Assembly: GCA_964342465.1 (NCBI GenBank)
Contig: CAYFFQ010000031.1
Span: forward strand, 1 to 10,173
Origin: MGIIb-Q1 sp964342465
GTDB lineage: Archaea; Thermoplasmatota; Poseidoniia; Poseidoniales; Thalassarchaeaceae
Direction of reading: 5' to 3'
DNA: 10,173 nucleotides
Numbering within the stretch: the first letter of the stretch is position 1; every line of letters begins with the position of its first letter. The translations under genes and the position numbers were made by a program. The notes under the pieces were generated by a model. That model was not told the DNA's origin. It did not search any database and worked only from the letters and a program-made list of their open reading frames with translations. Shown piece by piece: positions 1 to 6,051 of the stretch.

Positions 1-54
1 CGCCACTCTTGGGTGGGCCGCCACTCTTGGGTGGGCCGCCACTCTTGGGTGGGC
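1..54. repeat. 18-bp coding tandem repeat, three perfect copies
   Basis: Three identical 18-bp units (1-18, 19-36, 37-54) begin at the window edge, so the array may continue outside. 18 bp keeps the frame and encodes the hexapeptide period GGPPKS in the tail of the minus-strand zinc-ribbon protein. More diverged GGPPRG-coding units continue to about 250. Perfect identity of the three copies suggests recent slippage or expansion, so tail length probably varies between strains. Confidence 0.9.
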
Positions 55-1225
55 CACCGCCTCTTGGAGGTCCACCTCCCCTCGGTGGGCCGCCGCCACG
101 GGGTGGACCAGAGGGTGGACCACCGCCTCTTGGGGGGCCGCCGCTGGGAGGGCCACCACGCCCCCCTCCACGCGGCCCGCCCCTCGGTGGACCGCCCGGG
201 CCACCTGATGGGCTACCGCGACGTGGGCCTGAAGGCGGCCCGCGGGCAGAAGGCGGGCCACTACCCGGACCGTCGTATTCCCCATCCTCATCCTCGAACA
301 TCGCTCCACAGGATGGGCAGGCAGGGTCGGATTCCATCACCGGATAATGTCCGCAAGCCTCACAGGCGAACTTCTCTTCTTCTGGTTCATCAGTTTCAGG
401 AGCATCCCCCCAAACATGGGAGACATCTCCGTCCTTTGAGGAAAATAGAGAAAGGGCGATGGACAATTCCAACCCCTTGAGTGCGACCTCGGTCTGGATT
501 GCGTGGGAAAATGCTTTGGAAAGGTCTTGAGGAGTATCAAGAACACGTCCGTCATCAACATAGGTGACATTCACCCTAACAAGGTCCTCATCGAGCGCAA
601 CTTGGGGTGACTCTACCGCAACACCACGCTTACGTGCCACCCTTCGCACCGCCACCTCGGCCATTCTTCTCAGAAGACCTGGGGAAGGGCCATCTCTGGG
701 GTCAGGGGGCGCGTTTCCTAGGGCTTCCTCAAGGAACCGTGCTGCCCCGGTTTGTCCGGCTGCTTCGCGGCGGAGATGGGTGGGTAATTCCAAATTTACC
801 TGTGAAAGAACATCAGCAGCGGTCGCCTGATTCATCTCCAACCATTCGTTTCGCGCCTCTGATTTGTTCTCAAGTTCGGCTTCGTTCATCTTATCGACGA
901 TGTCATTGTTTCTTGAGCCGGAGACGGCGGTGCTGAAGGCGGAGTCGATGCTGCTGTCGACTTTTGGAGCAGCCGCCTCGCTCGTCGCAGAATCGGCCTG
1001 TGCGCCACCTCGCATCTGAAATGCGAGCCGATTCAAGGTGTCGACATCCATCGTCTGTGCTGGCCGGCCGCCCTCTCCTTCATCACTTGAACGGACCGCC
1101 TGCGGAGTGACCACTCCGAAGGAGCGACTGCCCGCTTTGGAAAGGTCCTGTCTCGCCCCGCATTCGGGGCAGAAAATGGAGTCATTGGGAATCTCCTCTG
1201 CACACGCTTGACAGTCCAATCCCAT
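1..1225 (-). CDS. Double zinc-ribbon protein with Gly/Pro/Arg-rich tail (partial, runs off left edge)
   Basis: I do not recognise a named family. The frame is open from an ATG at 1225 to the window edge (408 complete codons, C-terminus missing). Residues 1-25 form a zinc ribbon (C5, C8, C19, C22; CxxC-x10-CxxC). Residues 30-110 are low-complexity, rich in Ser, Ala and Gly. Residues 110-265 look helical and charged, with a basic stretch RRMAEVAVRRVARKR at 186-200. A second zinc ribbon lies at 288-306 (C288, C291, C303, C306), followed by an acidic patch (EDEDGEYD). From about 319 onward the chain is made of GGPPRGG- and GGPPKSGG-type repeats and is probably disordered. The start is well fixed: an in-frame stop lies upstream at 1289-1291 with no other ATG, GTG or TTG between. 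No signal peptide or membrane segment is visible, so it is probably cytoplasmic. Binding of nucleic acid or protein through the ribbons and RGG-like tail is inference only. Existence of the gene is likely; function unknown. Confidence 0.85.
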   Translation of the reverse strand, partial: MGLDCQACAEEIPNDSIFCPECGARQDLSKAGSRSFGVVTPQAVRSSDEGEGGRPAQTMDVDTLNRLAFQMRGGAQADSATSEAAAPKVDSSIDSAFSTAVSGSRNNDIVDKMNEAELENKSEARNEWLEMNQATAADVLSQVNLELPTHLRREAAGQTGAARFLEEALGNAPPDPRDGPSPGLLRRMAEVAVRRVARKRGVAVESPQVALDEDLVRVNVTYVDDGRVLDTPQDLSKAFSHAIQTEVALKGLELSIALSLFSSKDGDVSHVWGDAPETDEPEEEKFACEACGHYPVMESDPACPSCGAMFEDEDGEYDGPGSGPPSARGPPSGPRRGSPSGGPGGPPRGGPRGGGRGGPPSGGPPRGGGPPSGPPRGGGPPRGGGPPRGGGPPKSGGPPKSGGPPKSG

Positions 1226-1233
1226 CCCCCCTG

Positions 1234-1248
1234 CAACCCTTCGGGTTG
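1234..1248 (-). promoter_or_regulatory. Perfect 6-bp hairpin in the leader just upstream of the zinc-ribbon gene start
   Basis: CAACCC (1234-1239), TTC, GGGTTG (1243-1248). Read on the minus strand this is a 6-bp stem closed by a GAA triloop, ending 8 nt before the ATG at 1225. A run of six G residues (1226-1231) sits directly against the ATG and could act as a poorly spaced ribosome binding site. If the transcript includes this leader, the hairpin may influence translation start. The inverted repeat is seen; the role is inferred, and a short stem like this can occur by chance. Confidence 0.35.
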
Positions 1249-1392
1249 AACCACTTGGTAAAAACGGTTGCCGCGGACGCGCCGATTTTCATACTCATGC
1301 CGAGATGCATGCGCTCCGCCAAAAAGAGGAATAGGGATGCAAAAGGAATAGCGCTTGTCACCATCGGTCCGCCGATTTCAGTCCGGCTCGGT

Positions 1393-1621
1393 GAGTCGGC
1401 TTACTGGCAGACGAATACATCCCCCCGAGTCGGCTTTCAGGCAGACAAGTCCGGCTCGGTGAGTCGGCTTACAGGCAGACGAATACGGTAGGCCGAGTCG
1501 GCTTACTGGCAGACGAATACATCCCCCCGAGTCGGCTTTCAGGCGGACGAATACAGCCCCTGAGTCGGCTTTCAGGAAGACGAGTCCGGCTCGGTGAGTC
1601 GGCTTACAGGCAAACGAATAC
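1393..1621. repeat. Seven-unit 34-bp-period intergenic tandem array
   Basis: Units start at 1393, 1427, 1461, 1495, 1529, 1562 and 1596 (periods 34, 34, 34, 34, 33, 34). Each has a 23-26 bp core beginning GAGTCGGCTT, continuing with a variable A/T-C-A/T, then GGCAGACGA and usually ATAC. Linkers of 7-11 bp are themselves reused (atcccccc twice; tccggctcggt before units 1, 3 and 7). Units 1-3 and 4-7 have the same order of variants apart from one extra TTTCAGG-type unit, so the second block looks like a duplication of the first. The array starts 16 bp beyond the stop of the squalene-synthase-like gene and ends about 170 bp before the zinc-ribbon gene start. The period is not a multiple of three, so it is not protein-coding repetition. 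The rest of 1226-1636 shows no supported gene. Possible roles: multiple protein-binding sites, a structured RNA, or a neutral minisatellite. Confidence 0.9.
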
Positions 1622-1636
1622 AACTTGGCGCAAGAC

Positions 1637-2659
1637 TCAGACATGCCTCAGTTCATTGAGCAATCCACTGCTTCTGCCTCTGAATGGCAGAGCCAACAGG
1701 GCACGGTATCTGAACCGTTTGACCTCGGAGCGAGAGACCTTGATTCGCTCTCTTGAGTCAAGCACATTTCTCATCCGCAACAAGTGGAGTGTCCGCTGAC
1801 CGATGAGCACCGGCAGCATGCAGGCGAGACGCAATCTGAAGTGCCTGTGCGGAATCATCGAGATGTATTCTACGGCGGCATCGAGGTGGGAGACTGCGAT
1901 GTCGAGATAGCCGTCAAAGAGTGCTTTGAAATCAACATGGTTATCTGGGTCATTCAGGGATTCCACTGTCAATCCGACCTCTGCCAACCTCCTCTCCGGA
2001 ATGTAGCACCGGCCTAGTGAGAGGTCTTCGGGTATATCGCGAAGAATGTTGATGAATTGCAGCGCCTTGCCGAACCGCACCGCTCGCTCAAAGAAGAGCA
2101 CCTCATCCTCATCGTCCAAAGTGAAGTGATGGTCTAGGGAGAGATGGGTCCAGAACTCCCCCACAGAACCGGCGACGCGATAGGCGTAATCATCCAGTTC
2201 GTCGTCGGAGGCAAGGGTTGTGAAGCCTTCCTCGGGCGCCAATCTGAAACGGGTCAGGTCAAGTGTCTGACCACTGACGATGATGTCAAGGCAGGTCTTG
2301 ATTCTCTCTCGGTCTGAAGGCGAGAAAAGGCTCAGAGAAGAGGCGACAGCCTCCACATTTCTGAGCAGGTCCGCCTCATTAGAATTCTTTTGGATGGCGG
2401 CGAGAGAGTTCAAGTCTGGGAGTGTCGCTGCACGCCCCTGCACGAAGTCGTTGTATTGGCTGAGGGCAGCGACCAACTCGTTGGCATCCCCAGCCTCGGT
2501 GTCGGCGATGGTGTCAGCCAGCCGAGCCAGCAGATAGAGCATTCCGACCGGCCCTCTCGATTTCTTGGGAAGCACCTTGAGGGTGAGAAAAAAGGAACGG
2601 GAGGTGCGCCGGAGCAGGTCATCACAATGTGCGGAGATGAGTCGGGCCACACACAACAC
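1637..2659 (-). CDS. Squalene/phytoene synthase family protein, squalene-synthase-like
   Basis: A class I all-alpha prenyl transferase that joins two isoprenoid diphosphates head to head, most likely two farnesyl diphosphates to a C30 product. The 340-residue length is normal. The N-terminal signature RTSRSFFLTLKVLP is at 18-31. The first aspartate-rich motif DTIAD (49-53) binds diphosphate through Mg2+. YAYRVAGSVGEFW (158-170) is the substrate-pocket signature, and NILRDIPEDL (204-213) is the second aspartate-rich motif (D208, D212). No C-terminal membrane anchor like that of eukaryotic squalene synthases is visible. The farthest start is GTG at 2659; a second GTG at 2650 (codon 4) has a better-placed GAGGTG, and no in-frame ATG lies upstream. 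It is divergently paired with a second family member at 2929. The family is near certain. Squalene as product rather than presqualene diphosphate, hydroxysqualene or phytoene is inferred from the RSF-type N-terminus and the VAGSVG...W motif. Confidence 0.95.
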   Translation of the reverse strand: MLCVARLISAHCDDLLRRTSRSFFLTLKVLPKKSRGPVGMLYLLARLADTIADTEAGDANELVAALSQYNDFVQGRAATLPDLNSLAAIQKNSNEADLLRNVEAVASSLSLFSPSDRERIKTCLDIIVSGQTLDLTRFRLAPEEGFTTLASDDELDDYAYRVAGSVGEFWTHLSLDHHFTLDDEDEVLFFERAVRFGKALQFINILRDIPEDLSLGRCYIPERRLAEVGLTVESLNDPDNHVDFKALFDGYLDIAVSHLDAAVEYISMIPHRHFRLRLACMLPVLIGQRTLHLLRMRNVLDSRERIKVSRSEVKRFRYRALLALPFRGRSSGLLNELRHV

Positions 2660-2662
2660 CTC
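2657..2662 (-). promoter_or_regulatory. Ribosome binding site GAGGTG favouring a GTG start at 2650
   Basis: Read on the minus strand, GAGGTG ends 6 nt before the GTG codon at 2650-2648, a normal Shine-Dalgarno spacing. It overlaps the outermost GTG at 2659-2657. The true N-terminus of the squalene-synthase-like enzyme may therefore be three residues shorter than the longest frame. Confidence 0.5.
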
Positions 2663-2928
2663 GCCACAACGGGGTGGTGGCTGACTCTTGATGTTGGCGG
2701 GATGATGAGGTATTACTACGGTTGATGAAAGTCGTTTGAATCAAGTGAGAATGTTCTCCCCCATATCTACGAAAGAGGTGGGTGAATGCACTTGTCTGTC
2801 ATCGAGCCAAGAACCAGAGAATGTCTATCCTGTCTTGCCCTCTGTCGTCAGTCACTCCCATCCGGCGATTTTGAAAAAGGGCGACAATCAGAACGGGAGG
2901 TCCGCACTGCCGTTGGGTTCATTAGGAG
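2660..2928. promoter_or_regulatory. Divergent intergenic region between two prenyl-synthase genes
   Basis: These 269 bp separate the two head-to-head genes and must carry both promoters unless transcription enters from elsewhere. I see no convincing archaeal TATA box on either strand. A 12-bp inverted repeat GAGAA-tg-TTCTC lies at 2747-2758, and its left half, GAGAATGT, recurs at 2817-2824; these could be operator half-sites, but this is weak. The small plus-strand open frame from 2736 has no family features and overlaps the start of the downstream gene in another frame, so I do not call it. Confidence 0.4.
2924..2928 (+). promoter_or_regulatory. AGGAG motif abutting the ATG at 2929
   Basis: AGGAG touches the ATG at 2929 with no spacer, which is too close for normal use. 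It would suit a TTG start at 2932 (3-nt gap) only slightly better, and is too far from the in-frame ATG at 2956. The start of the phytoene-synthase-like gene is therefore uncertain by up to nine residues. Confidence 0.4.
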
Positions 2929-4191
2929 ATGTTGTGCAGACTGTGCCTGATACCCATGTCTGACAGCGGCCACATCGGAGATTCCCATATCTTCGATGAG
3001 GTCGTCGACAGTCGCCGCAGCAAACATGAGGAGGAGCGATTGGAGCAGATTCGCTCGGCAGTCGAAATCTCACGTGAGGCGGTTAAGGCGGTGAGTATCA
3101 CCGCCATCGACCTGCTGAAAGAGATACCAGCCTTCATCGCTGGTCTTGATTTGGAAGCGGAACTCGTCAATCCGTTCGCCCACATCGGGGCACCCATCTG
3201 GGAAGAGGAGGATGTTCCCGCGGAAATGGTCGCCGCTGCCTACGCATACTGCGAACTGCTCACTCGCAAGGAAGCGGGTAATTTCTACCACTCATTCAAA
3301 TATCTCCCAGATGAACAGAGAAAGGCGATGTGCGCCTATTACGCATTTTGTAGGAGGGCTGACGACATCGCTGATGGCGACTATGTCGATGTTTTTCCAG
3401 GGAGTGAAGGGGCGGATGACCCGGAGGCGATGGAGTATCGCAACACCCTTGAGGAGTTGACCGGTGACAAATCTGTTCTCGACGCCCCTATCTATCGTGA
3501 TAAACTGGCGCAACTGTTCTTCTACAGGAAGAAACTCTCGACCGCCTACAACTGCCACTCCTCGACAGACCCAATCTTCATGGCATTGAAGGACACCGTT
3601 TCTCGATACGATGTTCCCCGTGAACACTTGGATGACCTGATTTCCGGTATGGAGGACGACCTCTACACCAACCGGTACTCCACTTTTAACGACCTCTACC
3701 ACTATTGCTACCGCGTCGCTTCAACGGTTGGGCTGGTTTGCATCGAAATCTACGATTATGATGACCCGAAAGCGAAGGAGTACGCTGAGGCTTGGGGCAT
3801 TTTCATGCAGTTGACCAACATTTTGAGGGATGTCGCTGAGGACGCTGGCAGGAACAGAGTCTACCTGCCACTTGATGATTTGGCTCGCCACGGCATCAAA
3901 CCCAGCGAGTTGTCGGGCGACCTGTCACGCGACAAGCGATGGCATGCCTTTGTCAACGAACTTATTGAGAAGATTGAGATGTATCACCAGAAGGCAGTGA
4001 AGTTGTTGCCCCTTTTGAACCGGAAGGCACGCTATTCGCCTGCGGCGATGATGGCATTCTATGGCTCGATTCTGAAGAAGATCAAGAAAATGAATGGCAA
4101 TGTATTCCATGGAAAGGTGAAATTGTCCAAGGCCGAGAAGGTCATACTCGCGGCCGCCGTCTACACCAAGCAGCGATTCCTCAGACTGTGA
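2929..4191 (+). CDS. Squalene/phytoene synthase family protein, phytoene-synthase (CrtB/HpnD)-like, with N-terminal extension
   Basis: A second class I head-to-head prenyl synthase, joining two geranylgeranyl or farnesyl diphosphates. The core begins at about residue 112 with RKEAGNFYHSFKYLP (113-127). It continues through YAFCRRADDIADG (138-150) with first aspartate-rich motif DDIAD (145-149), ISGMEDDL (238-245), YCYRVASTVGLV (259-270) and NILRDVAEDAGRNRVYLP (297-314) with D301 and D305. Core spacing and the YCYRVAsTVG motif resemble phytoene synthase and HpnD more than squalene synthase. The 420-residue length exceeds the usual 280-340 because of a 110-residue N-terminal extension: a charged helical part (29-55), then a part ending near WEEEDVPAEM. 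The annotated ATG abuts AGGAG; an in-frame ATG at 2956 (MSDSGHIGD) is an alternative start. Phytoene synthesis for carotenoids or retinal is plausible, but no desaturase, cyclase or rhodopsin gene is in view. Family near certain; product uncertain. Confidence 0.95.
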   Translation: MLCRLCLIPMSDSGHIGDSHIFDEVVDSRRSKHEEERLEQIRSAVEISREAVKAVSITAIDLLKEIPAFIAGLDLEAELVNPFAHIGAPIWEEEDVPAEMVAAAYAYCELLTRKEAGNFYHSFKYLPDEQRKAMCAYYAFCRRADDIADGDYVDVFPGSEGADDPEAMEYRNTLEELTGDKSVLDAPIYRDKLAQLFFYRKKLSTAYNCHSSTDPIFMALKDTVSRYDVPREHLDDLISGMEDDLYTNRYSTFNDLYHYCYRVASTVGLVCIEIYDYDDPKAKEYAEAWGIFMQLTNILRDVAEDAGRNRVYLPLDDLARHGIKPSELSGDLSRDKRWHAFVNELIEKIEMYHQKAVKLLPLLNRKARYSPAAMMAFYGSILKKIKKMNGNVFHGKVKLSKAEKVILAAAVYTKQRFLRL

Positions 4192-4198
4192 AATATAT
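4191..4198 (+). promoter_or_regulatory. Possible TATA box (AAATATAT) for the ABCE1 gene
   Basis: AAATATAT overlaps the last base of the preceding stop codon. With the usual archaeal distance of about 25 nt, transcription would start near 4220-4225 and leave a leader of about 45 nt containing the GAGGTGAG ribosome binding site. This is one AT-rich octamer, so support is modest. Confidence 0.35.
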
Positions 4199-4199
4199 C

Positions 4200-4220
4200 G
4201 CCGCCCTACATGGGGGCGGC
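4200..4220 (+). terminator. GC-rich hairpin after the phytoene-synthase-like gene
   Basis: GCCGCCC (4200-4206) and GGGCGGC (4214-4220) form a perfect 7-bp stem with a 7-nt loop, 8 bp after the stop codon at 4189-4191. No T-run follows, and archaeal termination mainly relies on T-rich tracts. It may instead be an mRNA 3'-end stabiliser or a site in the ABCE1 promoter. Confidence 0.4.
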
Positions 4221-4257
4221 AGTAAGCATCAAACAATGAAAGCGTGCCGAAAACAAT

Positions 4258-4265
4258 GAGGTGAG
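4258..4265 (+). promoter_or_regulatory. Ribosome binding site GAGGTGAG fixing the GTG start of ABCE1
   Basis: GAGGTGAG lies 3 nt before the GTG at 4269. An in-frame TGA at 4257-4259 excludes any start further upstream, and the resulting N-terminus (MRVAVLLDDRCQPKKC) matches the family's usual beginning. Confidence 0.75.
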
Positions 4266-4268
4266 TGT

Positions 4269-6041
4269 GTGCGGGTTGCAGTCCTTCTTGATGACCGCTG
4301 TCAGCCGAAGAAATGCGACGACCAATGTCACGCCTTCTGCCCCCCCGTCCGCAACGGACAGGAGTGCATCGTCTTTAACGAAAAGACACGCAAACCGATA
4401 ATCTCTGAACAATTGTGCATCGGTTGTGGGATATGCATCAACAAATGTCCATTCGAAGCACTGGTGATTCACAATCTCCCAGAGGAATTGGAAAGTGACA
4501 AAATCCACCGATACGGAAGGAATGGCTTCCGCCTCTTCAGGCTTCCCGCACCGCGCGAGGAACAGGTCGTGGGGGTTCTCGGTCAGAACGGGATGGGCAA
4601 ATCGACTGCCATCAACATTCTCTCTGGAGCACTGACGCCGAACTTGGGTGACTGGAAGGTTGAATCCGCCGAGTGGGATGAGATAATATCCTCACTACCC
4701 AAGGGTGAACTGCGTGACTACCTCACTCTTGTTTCTGGGGAGGGGGTGAAAATCGCTCTGAAACCTCAGTATGTAGACCACATTCCCAAGGCCTTCGATG
4801 GCCGCGTCGGCGAGTTGTTGGCTGCGGTGGATGAGTTGGGAACGCTTGAGCAGGTCGCCAACGACTTGGGAATTGACCATCTGATGGAGCGGAATCTGCC
4901 GCAACTTTCAGGCGGCGAATTGCAGCGTGTGGCAATCGCCGCCACCCTTGTCAAGGATGCTGATGTTTACTTCTTCGATGAACCTTCATCGTATCTCGAC
5001 ATCTTCGAGCGGATGCGAATCGTCAAGATACTGCAGAACCTTTCGCAAGGGAAACGGGTCATCGTAATCGAACACGACTTGGCGATACTTGATGTTCTCT
5101 GTGACCTCGTTCACATCGTCTATGGAAAGCGAGCAGCCTTCGGAATCTTCACCCCAGCGCGGTCCACTCGTAAGGCCATCAACGCATATCTTGATGGTTT
5201 TCTCGTTGAGGAGAATGTCCGAATCCGTGACAAACCTATCTCCTTCGTGCGTGGGTCAACCCGGTCGGAGGAAATCGGCCAACCCATCCTTGAGTGGGGG
5301 GGGTTGGAGAAGCAACTCGGTGATTTCCGCCTGACCGCTGGTGAGGGTGCTGTCCATGAGGCAGAGGTGGTCGGAGTGGTCGGGGCCAACGCCACTGGTA
5401 AGACTACTCTAGCGAAGATTCTCGCTGGCGAACTTGAGATGGATGGCGGTTGGGCGACTATGGAAGCGACGGTCTCATACAAGCCGCAACACATCACTGC
5501 TGAATTCCCCGGTACGGTCAGAGAGTGGTTGGATGCGGAAATCGGGACCACTTGGCATGTCGGTGAGTTCCAGACCAGAGTTGTTCGCCCTCTTGAGGTG
5601 GATAAACTGCTCGAATTGGAGGCGACCAGCCTCTCTGGTGGTGAATTACAGGCGGTGGCGGTAGTCATCTGTCTCGGTAGGGATGCTGACATCTATCTGC
5701 TGGACGAGCCGAGCGCCCACCTCGACGCCAATGCAAGAATGGAGGCGGCGAAGGCGATTCGCAGAACCATGGAGATGAATGAAAAATCGGCACTTGTCAT
5801 CGACCACGACATCTATTTCATCGACATCGTCAGTGACTCACTCCTCGTCTTCGAGGGTGAAGGCGGAGTGGAGGGCCACGCAGTCGGGCCGCTGTCACTG
5901 CGCAAGGGAATGAACAGATTCCTCAAGGGAGTCGGAGTGACATTCCGTCGCGACCACGATTCGAAGCGACCTCGCATCAACAAGGACCGCAGTCAGAAGG
6001 ACCGAGAGCAGAAGTCGTCAGGAGACTATTACTACAGTTGA
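4269..6041 (+). CDS. ABCE1/Rli1 ribosome-recycling ATPase with two [4Fe-4S] clusters
   Basis: A cytoplasmic twin-ATPase that splits ribosomes into subunits after termination or rescue, working with aRF1 or Pelota. The N-terminal ferredoxin-like domain has all eight cysteines: C11, C16, C20, C24 and C50, C53, C56, C60. The bridge NLPEELESDKIHRYGRNGF (69-87) is typical. NBD1: Walker A GQNGMGKS (105-112), Q-loop Q167, signature LSGGELQR (213-220), Walker B and D-loop DVYFFDEPSSYLD (232-244), switch H269. NBD2: Walker A GANATGKT (372-379), signature LSGGELQA (455-462), Walker B DIYLLDEPSAHLD (474-486), switch H513. The C-terminus RRDHDSKRPRINKDRSQ...YYYS is the usual archaeal tail. The 590-residue length is normal. 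Oddities are Ala in place of the usual Arg at the end of the second signature, and His for Tyr in the second D-loop region. The start is GTG with a strong ribosome binding site. The first nuclease gene follows after 10 bp, suggesting cotranscription. Confidence 0.97.
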   Translation: MRVAVLLDDRCQPKKCDDQCHAFCPPVRNGQECIVFNEKTRKPIISEQLCIGCGICINKCPFEALVIHNLPEELESDKIHRYGRNGFRLFRLPAPREEQVVGVLGQNGMGKSTAINILSGALTPNLGDWKVESAEWDEIISSLPKGELRDYLTLVSGEGVKIALKPQYVDHIPKAFDGRVGELLAAVDELGTLEQVANDLGIDHLMERNLPQLSGGELQRVAIAATLVKDADVYFFDEPSSYLDIFERMRIVKILQNLSQGKRVIVIEHDLAILDVLCDLVHIVYGKRAAFGIFTPARSTRKAINAYLDGFLVEENVRIRDKPISFVRGSTRSEEIGQPILEWGGLEKQLGDFRLTAGEGAVHEAEVVGVVGANATGKTTLAKILAGELEMDGGWATMEATVSYKPQHITAEFPGTVREWLDAEIGTTWHVGEFQTRVVRPLEVDKLLELEATSLSGGELQAVAVVICLGRDADIYLLDEPSAHLDANARMEAAKAIRRTMEMNEKSALVIDHDIYFIDIVSDSLLVFEGEGGVEGHAVGPLSLRKGMNRFLKGVGVTFRRDHDSKRPRINKDRSQKDREQKSSGDYYYS

Positions 6042-6044
6042 GGT
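6040..6044 (+). promoter_or_regulatory. Ribosome binding site GAGGT overlapping the ABCE1 stop codon
   Basis: GAGGT overlaps the last two bases of the ABCE1 TGA (6039-6041) and ends 7 nt before the ATG at 6052. This supports that start and translation of the nuclease from the ABCE1 message. Confidence 0.7.
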
Positions 6045-6051
6045 ATATCAG

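Noticed and set aside
9..480. Plus-strand open frames over the Gly/Pro-coding repeats
   Set aside because: They are antisense to the zinc-ribbon gene. The GGPP-like reading in one of them arises because the GC-rich repeat gives Gly/Pro codons on both strands; the minus frame has zinc ribbons and stays open for 408 codons.
1393..1621. CRISPR array
   Set aside because: The intervals between cores are 7-11 bp and are reused, cores vary internally, and no cas1 or cas2 is nearby. The Cas4-like genes are far away and part of a different arrangement.
1378..1644. Minus-strand 88-residue open frame through the 34-bp array
   Set aside because: The 34-bp period shifts frame at every unit, there is no domain, and its extent simply reflects the lack of stops in the repeats.
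2736..2963. Small plus-strand gene in the divergent region
   Set aside because: No ribosome binding site, no family features, and it overlaps the start of the real gene at 2929 in another frame.
5120..5692. 190-residue minus-strand open frame
   Set aside because: It lies fully antisense to the ABCE1 second ATPase domain, which has clear motifs; composition is Ser/Pro-rich as expected for a shadow.
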